A DNA stretch of 64,000 nucleotides, taken from the NCBI RefSeq assembly GCF_001548235.1, contig NZ_AP014938.1, forward strand, positions 62,001 through 126,000, read 5' to 3'. The DNA comes from Rothia mucilaginosa (GTDB lineage: Bacteria; Actinomycetota; Actinomycetes; Actinomycetales; Micrococcaceae). The translations under genes were made by a program, and so were the position numbers. Below are positions 19,558 through 28,011 of the stretch, piece after piece. The notes beneath the pieces were generated by a model that was given only the letters and a program-made list of their open reading frames with translations, did not search any database and was not told the origin of the DNA. Every line of letters begins with the position of its first letter. Positions within the stretch are counted from its first letter, which is position 1.

Positions 19558-19593
19558 GTAGGCCAGGTAACTAAGTAGGCCGGGCCGGTTCTA

Positions 19594-19631
19594 GCCCGGG
19601 TACCTCGTCACAACAGACGGGGTGCCCGGGC
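19594..19631 (+). terminator. Terminator at end of SLH array
   Basis: GCCCGGGTACC/GGTGCCCGGGC hairpin with a weak T tract. It may serve both this array and the convergent nif3-like gene. Confidence 0.5.
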
Positions 19632-19693
19632 TCTTACGCGCTGAGGGAATCCGCGCGGATTCTTCTAGAGTTCTCGCCCCTAGAATTCTCGCC

Positions 19694-20626
19694 CTAGAGT
19701 TCCCACGCGGGGGCTGCGGCGGTGCTTGCCGAGTGCGCCTCCTGACCGGTTGCCACGCCGGTGGAGACGGTGAAGTCCCACGGGTCACTGTTGAGTGCAG
19801 ACAGCTTCGTTTCGATGGTGAAACCGCGCTCAGCGAGCAGGGCACACAGGCGGTTTGCCGCCGAACGCAACCACAGCGATTCGCTGGCGGCGTGGGAGCA
19901 GTCAATCAGGGCGATGTTGCTGCCGTCGATTCGTGCGGTTTCGCGGAATTCGCTGGCGGGGTGGTGGCGCAGGTCGGCGGTAATGTACACCTGTGCGTCG
20001 GTCGCGCGTACTGCGTCGAAGAGGGAGTCGCCGGCACCACCGCAGAGGGCGACGCGGCGGATCGGCTGGTCGGCGCGTCCGGCGATGCGCAGGCCACCGG
20101 CAGTTGCGGGCAGTGCCGCTGCGAGGCGTTCTGCTAGCTCCTTGAGGGTGATTTCTTCGGGTAGGGTGCCGAGGCGACCGGTGCCTACCGCGTGTTCCTG
20201 CTCGTCGAGCACCTGGGTTTGCGCTTCGGTGAGCGGTTCGCGGTCAATCAGGCCGATAGCGTCGCAGAGCGCTTCGTTCACACCTTCGACGGCGGCATCG
20301 GCGTTGGTGTGCGCGCCGAGCAGGCCGCATCCGCCTTCGATAAGGGTGTGCAGTACATTGCCCTTGTAGTCGCTGTCGGGGATGAACTTTGCGCCGCGGA
20401 GCAGCAGCGGGTGATGGGTGATGAGCAGCTGCGCGCCTTCGGCTACGGCTTCTTCGGCGGTGGCGGTGAGGGCGTCTACTGCGAAGAGGACGGTGCTCAC
20501 TTTAGCGGCGCCACGTCCGGCGACGAGGCCGGAGGCATCCCATCCGGCGGCAAGCTGCGGCGGGAAGAGCGTGTGGAAGGCATCGACGACTTCTGCGAGG
20601 GTGGGGGTTTCTAGTTTTTCAGTCAT
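19694..20626 (-). CDS. Nif3-like dinuclear metal center protein
   Basis: 310 residues, starting MTEKLETPTLAEVVDAF. The frame continues open upstream, but similarity to the family begins here. Family signatures are visible: LITHHPLLLRG near residue 70, GAHTNADAA near 105, CGGAGDSLFD near 200, DLRHHPASEF near 230 and IDCSHAASES near 250. The His and Asp/Glu residues of these motifs form the two-metal site in Nif3/YqfO/DUF34 proteins. The biochemical role of the family is not firmly settled; proposals include a GTP cyclohydrolase I type 2-like role and metal insertion. The gene is divergent from msrA across ~130 bases. Confidence 0.88.
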   Translation of the reverse strand: MTEKLETPTLAEVVDAFHTLFPPQLAAGWDASGLVAGRGAAKVSTVLFAVDALTATAEEAVAEGAQLLITHHPLLLRGAKFIPDSDYKGNVLHTLIEGGCGLLGAHTNADAAVEGVNEALCDAIGLIDREPLTEAQTQVLDEQEHAVGTGRLGTLPEEITLKELAERLAAALPATAGGLRIAGRADQPIRRVALCGGAGDSLFDAVRATDAQVYITADLRHHPASEFRETARIDGSNIALIDCSHAASESLWLRSAANRLCALLAERGFTIETKLSALNSDPWDFTVSTGVATGQEAHSASTAAAPAWEL

Positions 20627-20755
20627 ACCTCTATTGTGGCAGGTGGCGCGGCAGGGCAGGTGGCGGTTTACGCCAAAGCCCGCGGTAGCACAGGAATATT
20701 GTGCGGCCCTGCGGTGTTCTTCAAGTAGTGTGGTTTTATAGTTCAAGGAGGAATC

Positions 20756-21277
20756 ATGACTGATGTTGTTCTTGCCGGCGGCTGTTTCTGGTGCCTGGAT
20801 GCGGTGTACCGCCAGTTCCGCGGGGTTGAGGCGAGCGTCTGCGGCTACACGGGCGGCGAGACTCCCGACCCTGATTATCGTTCGGTATGTTCGGGTACGA
20901 CCGGGTACCAGGAGGCGCTGAAGCTCAGCTTTGACCCGCAGGTCATTGACCTGGATACGGTGCTGGATATTTTCTTCACGAGCCACGATCCGACCAGCTG
21001 GGATCGTCAGGGTGCGGATACCGGTTCGCAGTACCGTTCGGTGCTTTTCTACGCGGATGAGCAGCAGCGTGAGGCGTTTGAGCGTGCGGTGGCGCGTGCT
21101 CAGCAGCTGTACCCCTCCCCCATTGTTACGGAGATTAAGCCCCTGGGCGTGTTCTATGAGGCTGAGGATTATCACCAGAACTATTACGCGTTGAATCCGG
21201 CGCAGGGTTATTGTGCGTTTGTGGTAAGCCCGAAGGTGGCTCAGGCACGCCGTAATTTTGCGCATCTGCTCCGTTAG
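20756..21277 (+). CDS. msrA: Peptide methionine-S-sulfoxide reductase MsrA
   Basis: 173 residues. The start follows a strong AAGGAGGA site. The motif GGCFWCLDAVY puts the catalytic Cys at residue 10; VCGYTGGETPDPDYRSVCSG, SHDPTSWDRQGADTGSQYRS and YHQNYY are the other MsrA landmarks. The enzyme reduces the S-epimer of methionine sulfoxide in proteins using thioredoxin. The R-epimer enzyme MsrB is encoded at 63.3 kb in this window, so the two are not in one operon here. Cytoplasmic, as no signal peptide is present. The length is normal for the family. Confidence 0.95.
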   Translation: MTDVVLAGGCFWCLDAVYRQFRGVEASVCGYTGGETPDPDYRSVCSGTTGYQEALKLSFDPQVIDLDTVLDIFFTSHDPTSWDRQGADTGSQYRSVLFYADEQQREAFERAVARAQQLYPSPIVTEIKPLGVFYEAEDYHQNYYALNPAQGYCAFVVSPKVAQARRNFAHLLR

Positions 21278-21317
21278 TCGGTGCGTCCGGTTCAGTCGAG
21301 GCGTATTACGTTGTTCA

Positions 21318-21358
21318 CCCCGTAGCTGTCTTTTGTTGTGTGGCAGCTACGGGGTGTC
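21318..21358 (+). terminator. Terminator after msrA
   Basis: CCCCGTAGCTG pairs with CAGCTACGGGG, followed by TGTCTTCG. Confidence 0.7.
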
Positions 21359-21420
21359 TTCGTATGCGCCCGGCTATTTGTTGTTCTCCTGTGCTTTACG
21401 GTTGCTATAAGGTGCGCCCG

Positions 21421-21442
21421 GTATGATGGGGGTGTCGACTCA
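21421..21442 (+). promoter_or_regulatory. Conserved promoter-like box, lipoprotein cluster 1
   Basis: GTATGATGGGGGTGTCGACT contains a -10-like TATGAT and recurs almost unchanged before the next lipoprotein gene (22329). No clear -35 is visible. Confidence 0.45.
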
Positions 21443-21481
21443 TTCCCCCCCTCGTCCGTTGACCTCTTCGAAAGACTGCTG

Positions 21482-22246
21482 ATGACTAGCCCCTCTTCTA
21501 AGCCCGTCGCTTTGAGCCGCCGCGCCGTGTTGGGTGCGGGCGGTGTTGGTCTTGCCGCTGTGTTGTCTGCGTGTGCGCGTACGGTGCATCCGCCAGTTGA
21601 TACTGCCGCCTCTGAGTCAGCGAGCGTGAGCCCCTCTGCTTCGCCGGCGTTGCCGTCTGCGAATAAGTCGTATCAGGGTAAGGTCACGTTCGATAACTTT
21701 GAGAAGAACGGCGAGTATGTGCCTGCCACGGCTGAGAAGAAGGCGCAGAATGTGCCCAAACCGATTATGCCGGAGAAGGTGCAGGAGCTGAGCATTGACG
21801 GTATTTATGCGCTGATTGGCTATTGGATTTCTAGCTTTAATTATTTGGCGTTGACGGGTGATATTGAGCCGTTGAAGAAGACGGACCCGAGTAGCGAATA
21901 CTATAAGGAGCTTGAGCCGATGGTTAAGCTCTATGAGACGGGTCGCGGCTGGCTTTACGATACGAGTGAGCCGATGTCTGTGTACCTGTTGACGGATACT
22001 CCCACGCAGGTTGAGGGCGACCGTATTCGTTATTTCTGGCGTGCTCGTTCCCTGGTTGATCAGAATGCGAAGAGGCATCTGACGGAGGGTGATAACCGCG
22101 ATAAGTCGCTGGCTAGGGCAGAAGATTCTCAGGGTCAGGCGATGAGGATTGTTGTGGAGTATAAGGAGGGTGCTTGGTTTATGAGTACCCAGAAGGATAA
22201 GGATGCTGGTAAGAGCTCGGATTCTGCGAGCCCCTCGGCTTCCTAG
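21482..22246 (+). CDS. Tat-type lipoprotein, first paralogue of cluster 1
   Basis: About 254 residues. The ATG chosen gives MTSPSSKPVALSRRAVLG; an upstream in-frame ATG would add 48 residues lacking a signal. The signal combines a twin arginine (SRRAVLG) with the lipobox LSAC, consistent with a Tat-exported lipoprotein. A Ser/Ala/Pro linker follows, then the family core: YQGKVTFDNFEKNGEYVPAT, AQNVPKPIMPEK, DGIYALIGYWISSFNYLALT, GRGWLYDTSEP and a final KEGAWFMS. Twelve proteins of this family lie in the window. The core resembles actinobacterial lipoproteins annotated DUF6318 (from memory). Function unknown. Unlike most paralogues of the cluster, the residues after Cys are ARTVHPP. Confidence 0.84.
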   Translation: MTSPSSKPVALSRRAVLGAGGVGLAAVLSACARTVHPPVDTAASESASVSPSASPALPSANKSYQGKVTFDNFEKNGEYVPATAEKKAQNVPKPIMPEKVQELSIDGIYALIGYWISSFNYLALTGDIEPLKKTDPSSEYYKELEPMVKLYETGRGWLYDTSEPMSVYLLTDTPTQVEGDRIRYFWRARSLVDQNAKRHLTEGDNRDKSLARAEDSQGQAMRIVVEYKEGAWFMSTQKDKDAGKSSDSASPSAS

Positions 22247-22328
22247 TGCACTAATTGCAGCTTTTTGGGTTTATTCTACTCAAAAGTATATGAATAGCAA
22301 CATTTGATAGTCATTCACGCACTTTAGG

Positions 22329-22350
22329 GTATGATAGGGGTGTCAACTCA
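22329..22350 (+). promoter_or_regulatory. Conserved promoter-like box, lipoprotein cluster 1
   Basis: GTATGATAGGGGTGTCAACT matches the box at 21421 with few changes, including TATGAT. Confidence 0.45.
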
Positions 22351-22388
22351 CTCTATTTCCTTTGTTGACCTCTTTTGAAAGGCCAATT

Positions 22389-23183
22389 ATGATGAGCCCT
22401 TCCCCCACCTCTGTTGGTATGTCCCGCCGCGTGGCACTGGGTGCAACCGGTGCCGGCGTACTGGCTGCATTGACTGCGTGCGCTAGCGATATTCGCCCGC
22501 TGGCTGACGGTAGCGCATCCAGCTCTCCTTCTGCTTCTGCAAGTGCGTCCGAAAGCGCATCCGCGAGTGCCTCGGCTAGCGCTTCAGCTTCTGCTTCTTC
22601 CGGCAAGTCCTACAAGGGATTTGTGAAGTTCGATAACTTCGAGAAGAACGGCGAATACGTTCCTGCCACGGCTGAGAAGAAGGCACAGAACGTGCCGAAG
22701 CCTCTCGTTCCGGGGAACATGAACGATCAGAACGTTGATGGCTTGTACGCGTTCATCGGCTACTGGCTGGCGAGCTTTAACTATGCGCTGATGACCGGCG
22801 ATGCTGAGCCGATGAAGAAGGCTGACCCTGCAGATGTGTATGCGAAGAGCCTGGAGGAATTTACGTACATGTACGAGAGCAATCTGGGCTGGATGTACGG
22901 TACGGATACCCCGGTTACTATTGAGCTGATTACTGGTTCACCGCAGAAGGCGTCCGGTAGCACTACCCGTTACAACTGGCCGGGTTATATGAACTACAGC
23001 CCTGATGCGAAGATTCATCGTGAGGGCAAGTCTGACCAGCCCCTTAAGACGGATTCCAGCCAGAAGGGCCAACTGATGAAGGCTGCTGTGGAATACAAGG
23101 ACGGTAAGTGGTTTATGCTCACCGGCAATGAAGGCTCTTCTTCGTCGGCTTCCGGTTCTTCTTCTAGCTCTTCTTCTGTCTAG
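22389..23183 (+). CDS. Tat-type lipoprotein (CASDIRPL group)
   Basis: About 264 residues. Two adjacent ATG codons (22389 and 22392) are possible starts. The signal has MSRRVALG and the lipobox LTAC, giving the processed N-terminus CASDIRPL, shared by six proteins of the cluster. A 40-residue Ser/Ala linker follows, probably spanning the wall. The core is YKGFVKFDNFEKNGEYVPAT, AQNVPKPLVPGN, YAFIGYWLASFNYALMTGD and LGWMYGTDTP. A poly-Ser C-terminus is added. Very similar to the upstream paralogue in the core and to later ones in the signal region. Function unknown. Confidence 0.85.
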   Translation: MMSPSPTSVGMSRRVALGATGAGVLAALTACASDIRPLADGSASSSPSASASASESASASASASASASASSGKSYKGFVKFDNFEKNGEYVPATAEKKAQNVPKPLVPGNMNDQNVDGLYAFIGYWLASFNYALMTGDAEPMKKADPADVYAKSLEEFTYMYESNLGWMYGTDTPVTIELITGSPQKASGSTTRYNWPGYMNYSPDAKIHREGKSDQPLKTDSSQKGQLMKAAVEYKDGKWFMLTGNEGSSSSASGSSSSSSSV

Positions 23184-23227
23184 ACCCCACCATAATGGTC
23201 AGGCGTAACGGCTTATGATGAGCTTCT

Positions 23228-23263
23228 CCCCGCCCGCGGTAATGCACCGTGGGCGGGGTTTCT
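23228..23263 (+). terminator. Terminator, lipoprotein cluster 1
   Basis: CCCCGCCCGCGGT pairs with ACCGTGGGCGGGG (one mismatch), followed by TTTCTTT. Confidence 0.8.
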
Positions 23264-23354
23264 TTGTGCCGAAACTCTGCGGAAACCCAGGGCAGGAAAC
23301 CCAGGGAACACCCAGGGGAAAACCCCGCGGATGTTCGGGTTCGGCGGAGGGCGC

Positions 23355-23389
23355 CTCGGGTACGCTTAACGTATATACATTGACGTACT
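23355..23389 (+). promoter_or_regulatory. Shared upstream box, copy 1
   Basis: CTCGGGTACGCTTAA followed by TATACATTGACGTACT. The first part recurs at 24355 and 26204, the second at 24355. TACGCT could be a -10 box; the role is inferred from conservation only. Confidence 0.4.
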
Positions 23390-23465
23390 ACATGTGGTCT
23401 TTACCTGCAGGTTGTGAGCCCGTGCTGACGGCTTTGAGGGTGAAGGTTCCAACGAAGGACTTCCG

Positions 23466-24224
23466 ATGACTACTTTCTTCACTCGACGTACTGTCCTGGG
23501 TGTTGCTGTTGCTGGCGCGCTTTCTGCGTTGACTGCGTGTGCTAGCGATATCCGTCCGCTGGCTGGCGGCACCGGCTCGGCTTCTCCGTCGGAGGCGGCG
23601 ACCGCCTCCGAAACTGCTTCCGCGTCGGCGTCTGCGAGCGCTTCTCCTTCGGCGTCTGAGAGTGCTTCTGCTGCTTCGGGTCTTCGCTCTTCGGGCAGGA
23701 AGTATAAGGGCATCATCACTTTCGAGAATTATGTGGAGAACGGCAAATATGTTGCGGCGACCGCTACGAATCCGGCTGAGAATGTGCCGAAGCCTGCGCC
23801 TCCTGAGAATTTCAAGGAGCACAGTGTTGATGGTGCGTACGCTTTCTTGAGTTTCTGGCTGGCAAGCTTGAACCATCTGATGATCACGGGTGACCCGGAG
23901 CCGATTGAGATGGTTTACTATAAGGGCTACGGCTGGGAGAAGTATCAGAGCACAATCAAGCTGTATGCGTCGGGTGCTGGTTGGGTGTACGGTACGGAAA
24001 CTCCGTATATTGTTGAACTGCTGACTGATGCTCCTCGTGAGGTTCCCGGCAGCAATAATACTGCCTTCATTTGGGAGGGCCTCGCCCATATGGACCCGAA
24101 GATGAAGCGGCATTATAGGAGTCAGCCTGATAAAGAGACGAGCGCTGAAGAGTCGAAGAAGAAGGTCGCGAGGTTCCGTCTGGAGTACAAGGACGACAAG
24201 TGGGAGCTGTCTAGCGCCGCTTAG
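23466..24224 (+). CDS. Tat-type lipoprotein (CASDIRPL group)
   Basis: 252 residues, starting MTTFFTRRTVLG behind GAAGGACTT. Twin arginine plus lipobox LTAC; mature end CASDIRPLAGG. The Ser/Ala/Glu linker is about 45 residues. The core is YKGIITFENYVENGKYVAAT, AENVPKPAPPEN, GAYAFLSFWLASLNHLMITGD and AGWVYGTETP. The mid-region is shorter (EMVYYKGYGWEKYQST) and lacks the KADP motif of its neighbours. The C-terminus stops after WELSSAA without a poly-Ser tail. A terminator and the 24355 box separate it from the next paralogue. Confidence 0.86.
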   Translation: MTTFFTRRTVLGVAVAGALSALTACASDIRPLAGGTGSASPSEAATASETASASASASASPSASESASAASGLRSSGRKYKGIITFENYVENGKYVAATATNPAENVPKPAPPENFKEHSVDGAYAFLSFWLASLNHLMITGDPEPIEMVYYKGYGWEKYQSTIKLYASGAGWVYGTETPYIVELLTDAPREVPGSNNTAFIWEGLAHMDPKMKRHYRSQPDKETSAEESKKKVARFRLEYKDDKWELSSAA

Positions 24225-24271
24225 TTGCTGTCTGGCGGAGGGTTTCCTCTCGTGGTGATTTCTCATGGTAT

Positions 24272-24316
24272 AAGACCCCGCACCTGGTAAAACGCTGGGT
24301 GTGGGGTCTTAATTTT
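24272..24316 (+). terminator. Terminator, lipoprotein cluster 1
   Basis: AAGACCCCGCAC pairs with GTGTGGGGTCTT, followed by AATTTTC. Confidence 0.8.
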
Positions 24317-24354
24317 CTGAACATGCGAGGTGGTCACAGGGCGATCTGGTGCCT

Positions 24355-24390
24355 CTCGGGTAACCTTAAATGTGTATACATTGACGTACT
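24355..24390 (+). promoter_or_regulatory. Shared upstream box, copy 2
   Basis: CTCGGGTAACCTTAA, then GTATACATTGACGTACT, parallel to 23355-23389, and about 80-115 bases from the start codon in both cases. Confidence 0.4.
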
Positions 24391-24471
24391 GATAGGCCTG
24401 TACGGGGTGCGTATGCCCACCACGGTGTGTGGCGTGATTTGCTTTGTATTGGCTCCAACGAAGGGCTTCCG

Positions 24472-25209
24472 ATGACTACCTTCTTCACTCGACGTACTCT
24501 CCTGGGGGTTGGTGCGACCGGTATTCTTGCGGCGCTGACTGCTTGCGCTAGCGATATTCGCCCGCTGTCGCAGGGTTCCGGCGGTTCCTCCGGTTCGCCT
24601 TCTGCTGCTGCTTCTGGTGCGGCTTCTTCTGCGAGCGCCTCTGCGTCGCCTTCGCCCACTGATGATCACACTCCCGGCTCGTATGTTGGCCCGATTAAGT
24701 TCAATAACTACGAGCGGAACGGCACCTACATTGCGGCGAGTGCGAATGCGCCGGCGCAGAACGTGCCGAAGCCTCTTATCCCGGAGAAGATGAAGGAGAA
24801 CAGCCCCGAGGGCGCCTACGCGCTGATGGGTTATTGGCTTGCTTCCCAGAATTATCTGATTCTGACCGGCGATGTTGAGCCGCTAATGAAGGCGGATCCG
24901 GCGAAGGCCTTTTTGAAGAACTCTAAGACCATGATTAGGCTCTATGAGTCGGGTCTGGGGTGGATTTACGGTTCGGATCAGCCGTACAAGATTGAGATTG
25001 CGGAGAACGAGCTTCAGCCGGTTGCTAATAAGCCGGACCGTTATGAGTGGCTTGTGACCGTCGCCTATGATCCTGCCGCTAAGTACCACATTGAGGGTGA
25101 GCCTGATGCGACTATCGTTGAGGAGGAAAAGACGATTCCTCGCACGACGAAGTTCATCATGGAGTACAAGGAAGGCATGTGGCGCATGCTCCTGGACAAC
25201 AACAGCTAA
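24472..25209 (+). CDS. Tat-type lipoprotein (CASDIRPL group)
   Basis: About 245 residues. The start MTTFFTRRTLLG follows GAAGGGCTT, the same spacing as its paralogue at 23466. Lipobox LTAC, mature end CASDIRPLSQG. The linker is Gly/Ser/Ala-rich. The core is YVGPIKFNNYERNGTYIAAS, AQNVPKPLIPEK, GAYALMGYWLASQNYLILTGD, LGWIYGSDQP and a final YKEGMWRMLL. No low-complexity C-terminal tail. It is separated from the next paralogue by only 42 bases without a terminator, so the two may be co-transcribed. Confidence 0.86.
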   Translation: MTTFFTRRTLLGVGATGILAALTACASDIRPLSQGSGGSSGSPSAAASGAASSASASASPSPTDDHTPGSYVGPIKFNNYERNGTYIAASANAPAQNVPKPLIPEKMKENSPEGAYALMGYWLASQNYLILTGDVEPLMKADPAKAFLKNSKTMIRLYESGLGWIYGSDQPYKIEIAENELQPVANKPDRYEWLVTVAYDPAAKYHIEGEPDATIVEEEKTIPRTTKFIMEYKEGMWRMLLDNNS

Positions 25210-25251
25210 ATTTCTTCATCTTCTGACACACATTACTTAAGGATTTTTTTC

Positions 25252-26013
25252 ATGGCTACTTTTCTTTCTCGACGTGCCGCACTAGCTGCTGCTACCGGCG
25301 CCGGCGCGGCTGCGGCGCTGACTGCCTGCGCTAGCGATATCCGCCCGCTGGCTGATAGCTCCGCCTCCGGTGAGGCTTCGCCTTCGGCAAGCGCTTCTGA
25401 GTCTGCAAGCGCCTCCCCCTCGGCATCTGCGTCTTCTTCCGCTAAGAAGTCGTACAAGGGCGCGGTGAAGCTCGACAAGTACGAGAAGAACGGCGAATAC
25501 GTTCGAGCAACTGACGCTCAGAAGGCGCAGAACGTGCCGAAGCCTGTTGTTCCGGAGAAGATGCACGAGGCGACCATTGAGGGCATGTACGAGTTCCTCT
25601 GCTACTGGGTGGCAAGCTTCAACTACATGTTCATGACGGGCGATTACGAGCCTCTCAAGAAGGCTGACCCCGAAGGCCGCTATGCGAACGATCAGGCCAA
25701 TGCCGTTCTTATCTACTCTTCCGGTAAGGGCTGGGTGTATGACACGGATGCACCGGTTACCGTTCAGCTGCTGACTGATGCTCCCAAAAAGGTTGCAGGC
25801 GGCCCCAACCGCTACGATTGGCTCGGACGCATCATCTATGATCCCAACGCAAAGGCTCACGTTGAAGGTCATGACCCTGTTCCCCTGGTTGAGGGATCGA
25901 CCAAGAGCGAGGCAACCAATTTTCCGTTTGACTATAAGGACGGCGCCTGGTTCTTGCTTAGTGATGAAGAAGCCGATTCCCCCTCTTCAGAGGCGAGTAG
26001 CGCTGGCGCCTAA
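25252..26013 (+). CDS. Tat-type lipoprotein (CASDIRPL group)
   Basis: 253 residues, starting MATFLSRRAALA behind TTAAGGA. The h-region is Ala/Gly-rich (AAATGAGAAAALTAC). Mature end CASDIRPLADS, then a Ser/Ala linker. The core is YKGAVKLDKYEKNGEYVRAT, AQNVPKPVVPEK, GMYEFLCYWVASFNYMFMTGD and KGWVYDTDAP. A second Cys occurs in the core (LCYW), unusual for the family. A Ser/Glu-rich tail follows WFLLSDEE. Probably the second gene of a short operon with 24472, as a terminator follows it. Confidence 0.86.
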   Translation: MATFLSRRAALAAATGAGAAAALTACASDIRPLADSSASGEASPSASASESASASPSASASSSAKKSYKGAVKLDKYEKNGEYVRATDAQKAQNVPKPVVPEKMHEATIEGMYEFLCYWVASFNYMFMTGDYEPLKKADPEGRYANDQANAVLIYSSGKGWVYDTDAPVTVQLLTDAPKKVAGGPNRYDWLGRIIYDPNAKAHVEGHDPVPLVEGSTKSEATNFPFDYKDGAWFLLSDEEADSPSSEASSAGA

Positions 26014-26057
26014 CCCGCGTTTCTAGCCACTTATCCTAGCCATTTATGGTGATGAGA

Positions 26058-26105
26058 GAAGCCCCCGTATGCAGTTGAGGCTACGTGCGGGGGCTTCCCC
26101 TTTTT
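26058..26105 (+). terminator. Terminator, lipoprotein cluster 1
   Basis: AAGCCCCCGTA pairs with TGCGGGGGCTT across ~18 bases, followed by CCCCTTTTTGC. Confidence 0.82.
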
Positions 26106-26203
26106 GCTTGCATGGCTTTTGTTTGCATGGCCTGCGTACGGCCGTGTTGAACTGTTCCCCCAGACGAGCAGGTGCACAGGATTTGAATGTGTCAACAAAA
26201 CTG

Positions 26204-26218
26204 CTCGGGTACGCTTAA
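26204..26218 (+). promoter_or_regulatory. Shared upstream box, copy 3
   Basis: CTCGGGTACGCTTAA, identical to the first half of the 23355 box, 46 bases before the start codon of the next gene. Confidence 0.4.
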
Positions 26219-26249
26219 AAGCACACGAACAAACTATTGAGGGGTTCTC

Positions 26250-26960
26250 ATGCCTACCTTCATTACCCGACGCACCGCCCTGGGTATCACCGCTGCCGCC
26301 GCGCTCGCCTCCTTGACTGCCTGCGCCAGCGATATTCGCCCGCTGGAGGACCCGAGCGTGGTTGACCCGATGCGTCCCTACAATGGCGATTTGAAGTTCG
26401 ATAGCTACAAGTCCACCGGAACGTACCGCCCCGCAAGCGCCACGAAGAAAGCGGAGAACCCGCCCATGCCCGTCCCTCCCCAGAATATGAAGTCGAAGAC
26501 GACCTCGGGCATGTACGCGGCACTGGGCTACTGGGTCGCATCGGTGAATTATCTGACCATTACCGGTAATAATGAACCGTTCAAGGACGTAGACCTGGAC
26601 GGTATCTACGTGCAGAAGATGAAGTCGTATGTAGAGTTGTACGCAAAGGGTGAGGGGTGGATGTACGGCACCGAGACGCCGCTCATGGCTGAGCTGACCG
26701 AGGAGACCCCGCAGAAGGTTGACGATCAGCAGTACCGTTGGAAGGGTATTGTCCGTGGCCATAAGGATGCTGTTCTCCATTACGTACCCGAGGACAGGGA
26801 CATTCGTGTGGGTGAGTCGAGCGGTGATTCCAGTAACGATGAGGTCACTTTTGTGTTGAATTATCGAGACGATGCGTGGATGGTCACCGTTGAGACGAAG
26901 AATTCCTCGACGACTTCTCCCGGTTCCTCGGGCGGAAGCGATTCTGGCCTCAACGTTTAG
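26250..26960 (+). CDS. Tat-type lipoprotein, short-linker subtype
   Basis: 236 residues, starting MPTFITRRTALG. Lipobox LTAC, mature end CASDIRPLEDP. The long Ser/Ala linker is replaced by ~10 residues (SVVDPMRPYN). The core is YNGDLKFDSYKSTGTYRPAS, AENPPMPVPPQN (Pro-Pro where others have Val-Pro), GMYAALGYWVASVNYLTITGN and EGWMYGTETP. It ends in a Ser/Gly-rich tail. It is closest to the next gene, with which it shares EETPQKVDDQQYRW, so these two form a sub-family. Function unknown. Confidence 0.86.
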   Translation: MPTFITRRTALGITAAAALASLTACASDIRPLEDPSVVDPMRPYNGDLKFDSYKSTGTYRPASATKKAENPPMPVPPQNMKSKTTSGMYAALGYWVASVNYLTITGNNEPFKDVDLDGIYVQKMKSYVELYAKGEGWMYGTETPLMAELTEETPQKVDDQQYRWKGIVRGHKDAVLHYVPEDRDIRVGESSGDSSNDEVTFVLNYRDDAWMVTVETKNSSTTSPGSSGGSDSGLNV

Positions 26961-27134
26961 GATGCAGTGGCATAGACACCGACACCACGTACGCCCAACA
27001 AACAGCACTTTTCGTTAGCTAACGCAGTTTTTGTAGTATTTTCCCAGGTTTGATACCCAAGAAATCATAAACATATCCAAATACACTAAGGTACCCTGAA
27101 ATAGATACACCGATAATCTATTGAAGGGTACCTT

Positions 27135-27839
27135 ATGTCTACCTTCGTGACCCGACGCGCCGCCCTTGGCATCGCCGCCACCGCAGCGCTCGCCTCCTTA
27201 ACCGCCTGCGCAAGCGATATTCGCCCGCTCAGCGACCCGAGCACGCCCGAGGAACAGCGCTCCTACAAGGGCGACCTGAAGTTCAACGGCTACGAATCAC
27301 GCGGCACCTACGTTCCCGCAACCAGCTCGAAGAAGGCGGAGAATCCGCCCAAGCCTGTCCCTCCTGCAGAGATGAAAGCCAAAACGACGGAGGGCATGTA
27401 CACCGCCATAAACTACTGGTTGGCTTCTTTCAATTACCTTATGATTACCGGCGACATTGAGCCCTTTAAGGCTGTGGATATAAACCGAAACGATATCTAC
27501 AAGGCCGAACCTTTCGTCGAATTTTATGAGAAGAACACTGGCTGGGTGTACGGTACTGATGCGCCATTCTCAGCAGAGCTAACCGAGGATGCTCCGCAGA
27601 AGGTTGACGAGCAACAATACCGCTGGCTGGGTGTTGGCCGTTACAACAAGGAAGCAAAGATCCACTACACAGATGGTAGAGAGCTCACCATGGCCTCATT
27701 GAGTAGCGGCCCTGGTGATTATGAGTTCTTCTTTATCTTGGAGTATCAGGATGGTGCCTGGACGGCTCGGAATGAACCAGCCAAACTTACAACGAGCTCA
27801 CCCAGCTCAAGCGCGAGTAGCTCCGGCGCCTCCGTTTAG
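27135..27839 (+). CDS. Tat-type lipoprotein, short-linker subtype
   Basis: 234 residues, starting MSTFVTRRAALG behind GAAGGGTACCTT. Lipobox LTAC, mature end CASDIRPLSDP. The core is YKGDLKFNGYESRGTYVPAT, AENPPKPVPPAE, GMYTAINYWLASFNYLMITGD and TGWVYGTDAP, plus a Ser-rich tail. The 174 bases upstream are AT-rich with TTTTTGTAGTATTTT, unlike the other spacers of the cluster. It is the last protein with CASDIRPL. Confidence 0.86.
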   Translation: MSTFVTRRAALGIAATAALASLTACASDIRPLSDPSTPEEQRSYKGDLKFNGYESRGTYVPATSSKKAENPPKPVPPAEMKAKTTEGMYTAINYWLASFNYLMITGDIEPFKAVDINRNDIYKAEPFVEFYEKNTGWVYGTDAPFSAELTEDAPQKVDEQQYRWLGVGRYNKEAKIHYTDGRELTMASLSSGPGDYEFFFILEYQDGAWTARNEPAKLTTSSPSSSASSSGASV

Positions 27840-28011
27840 AACCCCGGTCATATCGTAGTCGGGCGAGAGCCATAGGTCCCGTGTTTTTCGTCATCTACCG
27901 CCGTTTTTACGGTCATGGAGGCGCACACAGCATTGGGCTGACCGCTCCCCTGCGATATTCTGGAATTAGTTCATTTCCGGCACATACTTTATTCACCTCA
28001 GAAAGAGCCCC

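Noticed and set aside
20627..21265. N-terminal extension of the nif3-like frame across msrA
   Set aside because: The extension overlaps msrA on the opposite strand and has no similarity; the family begins at the 20626 start.
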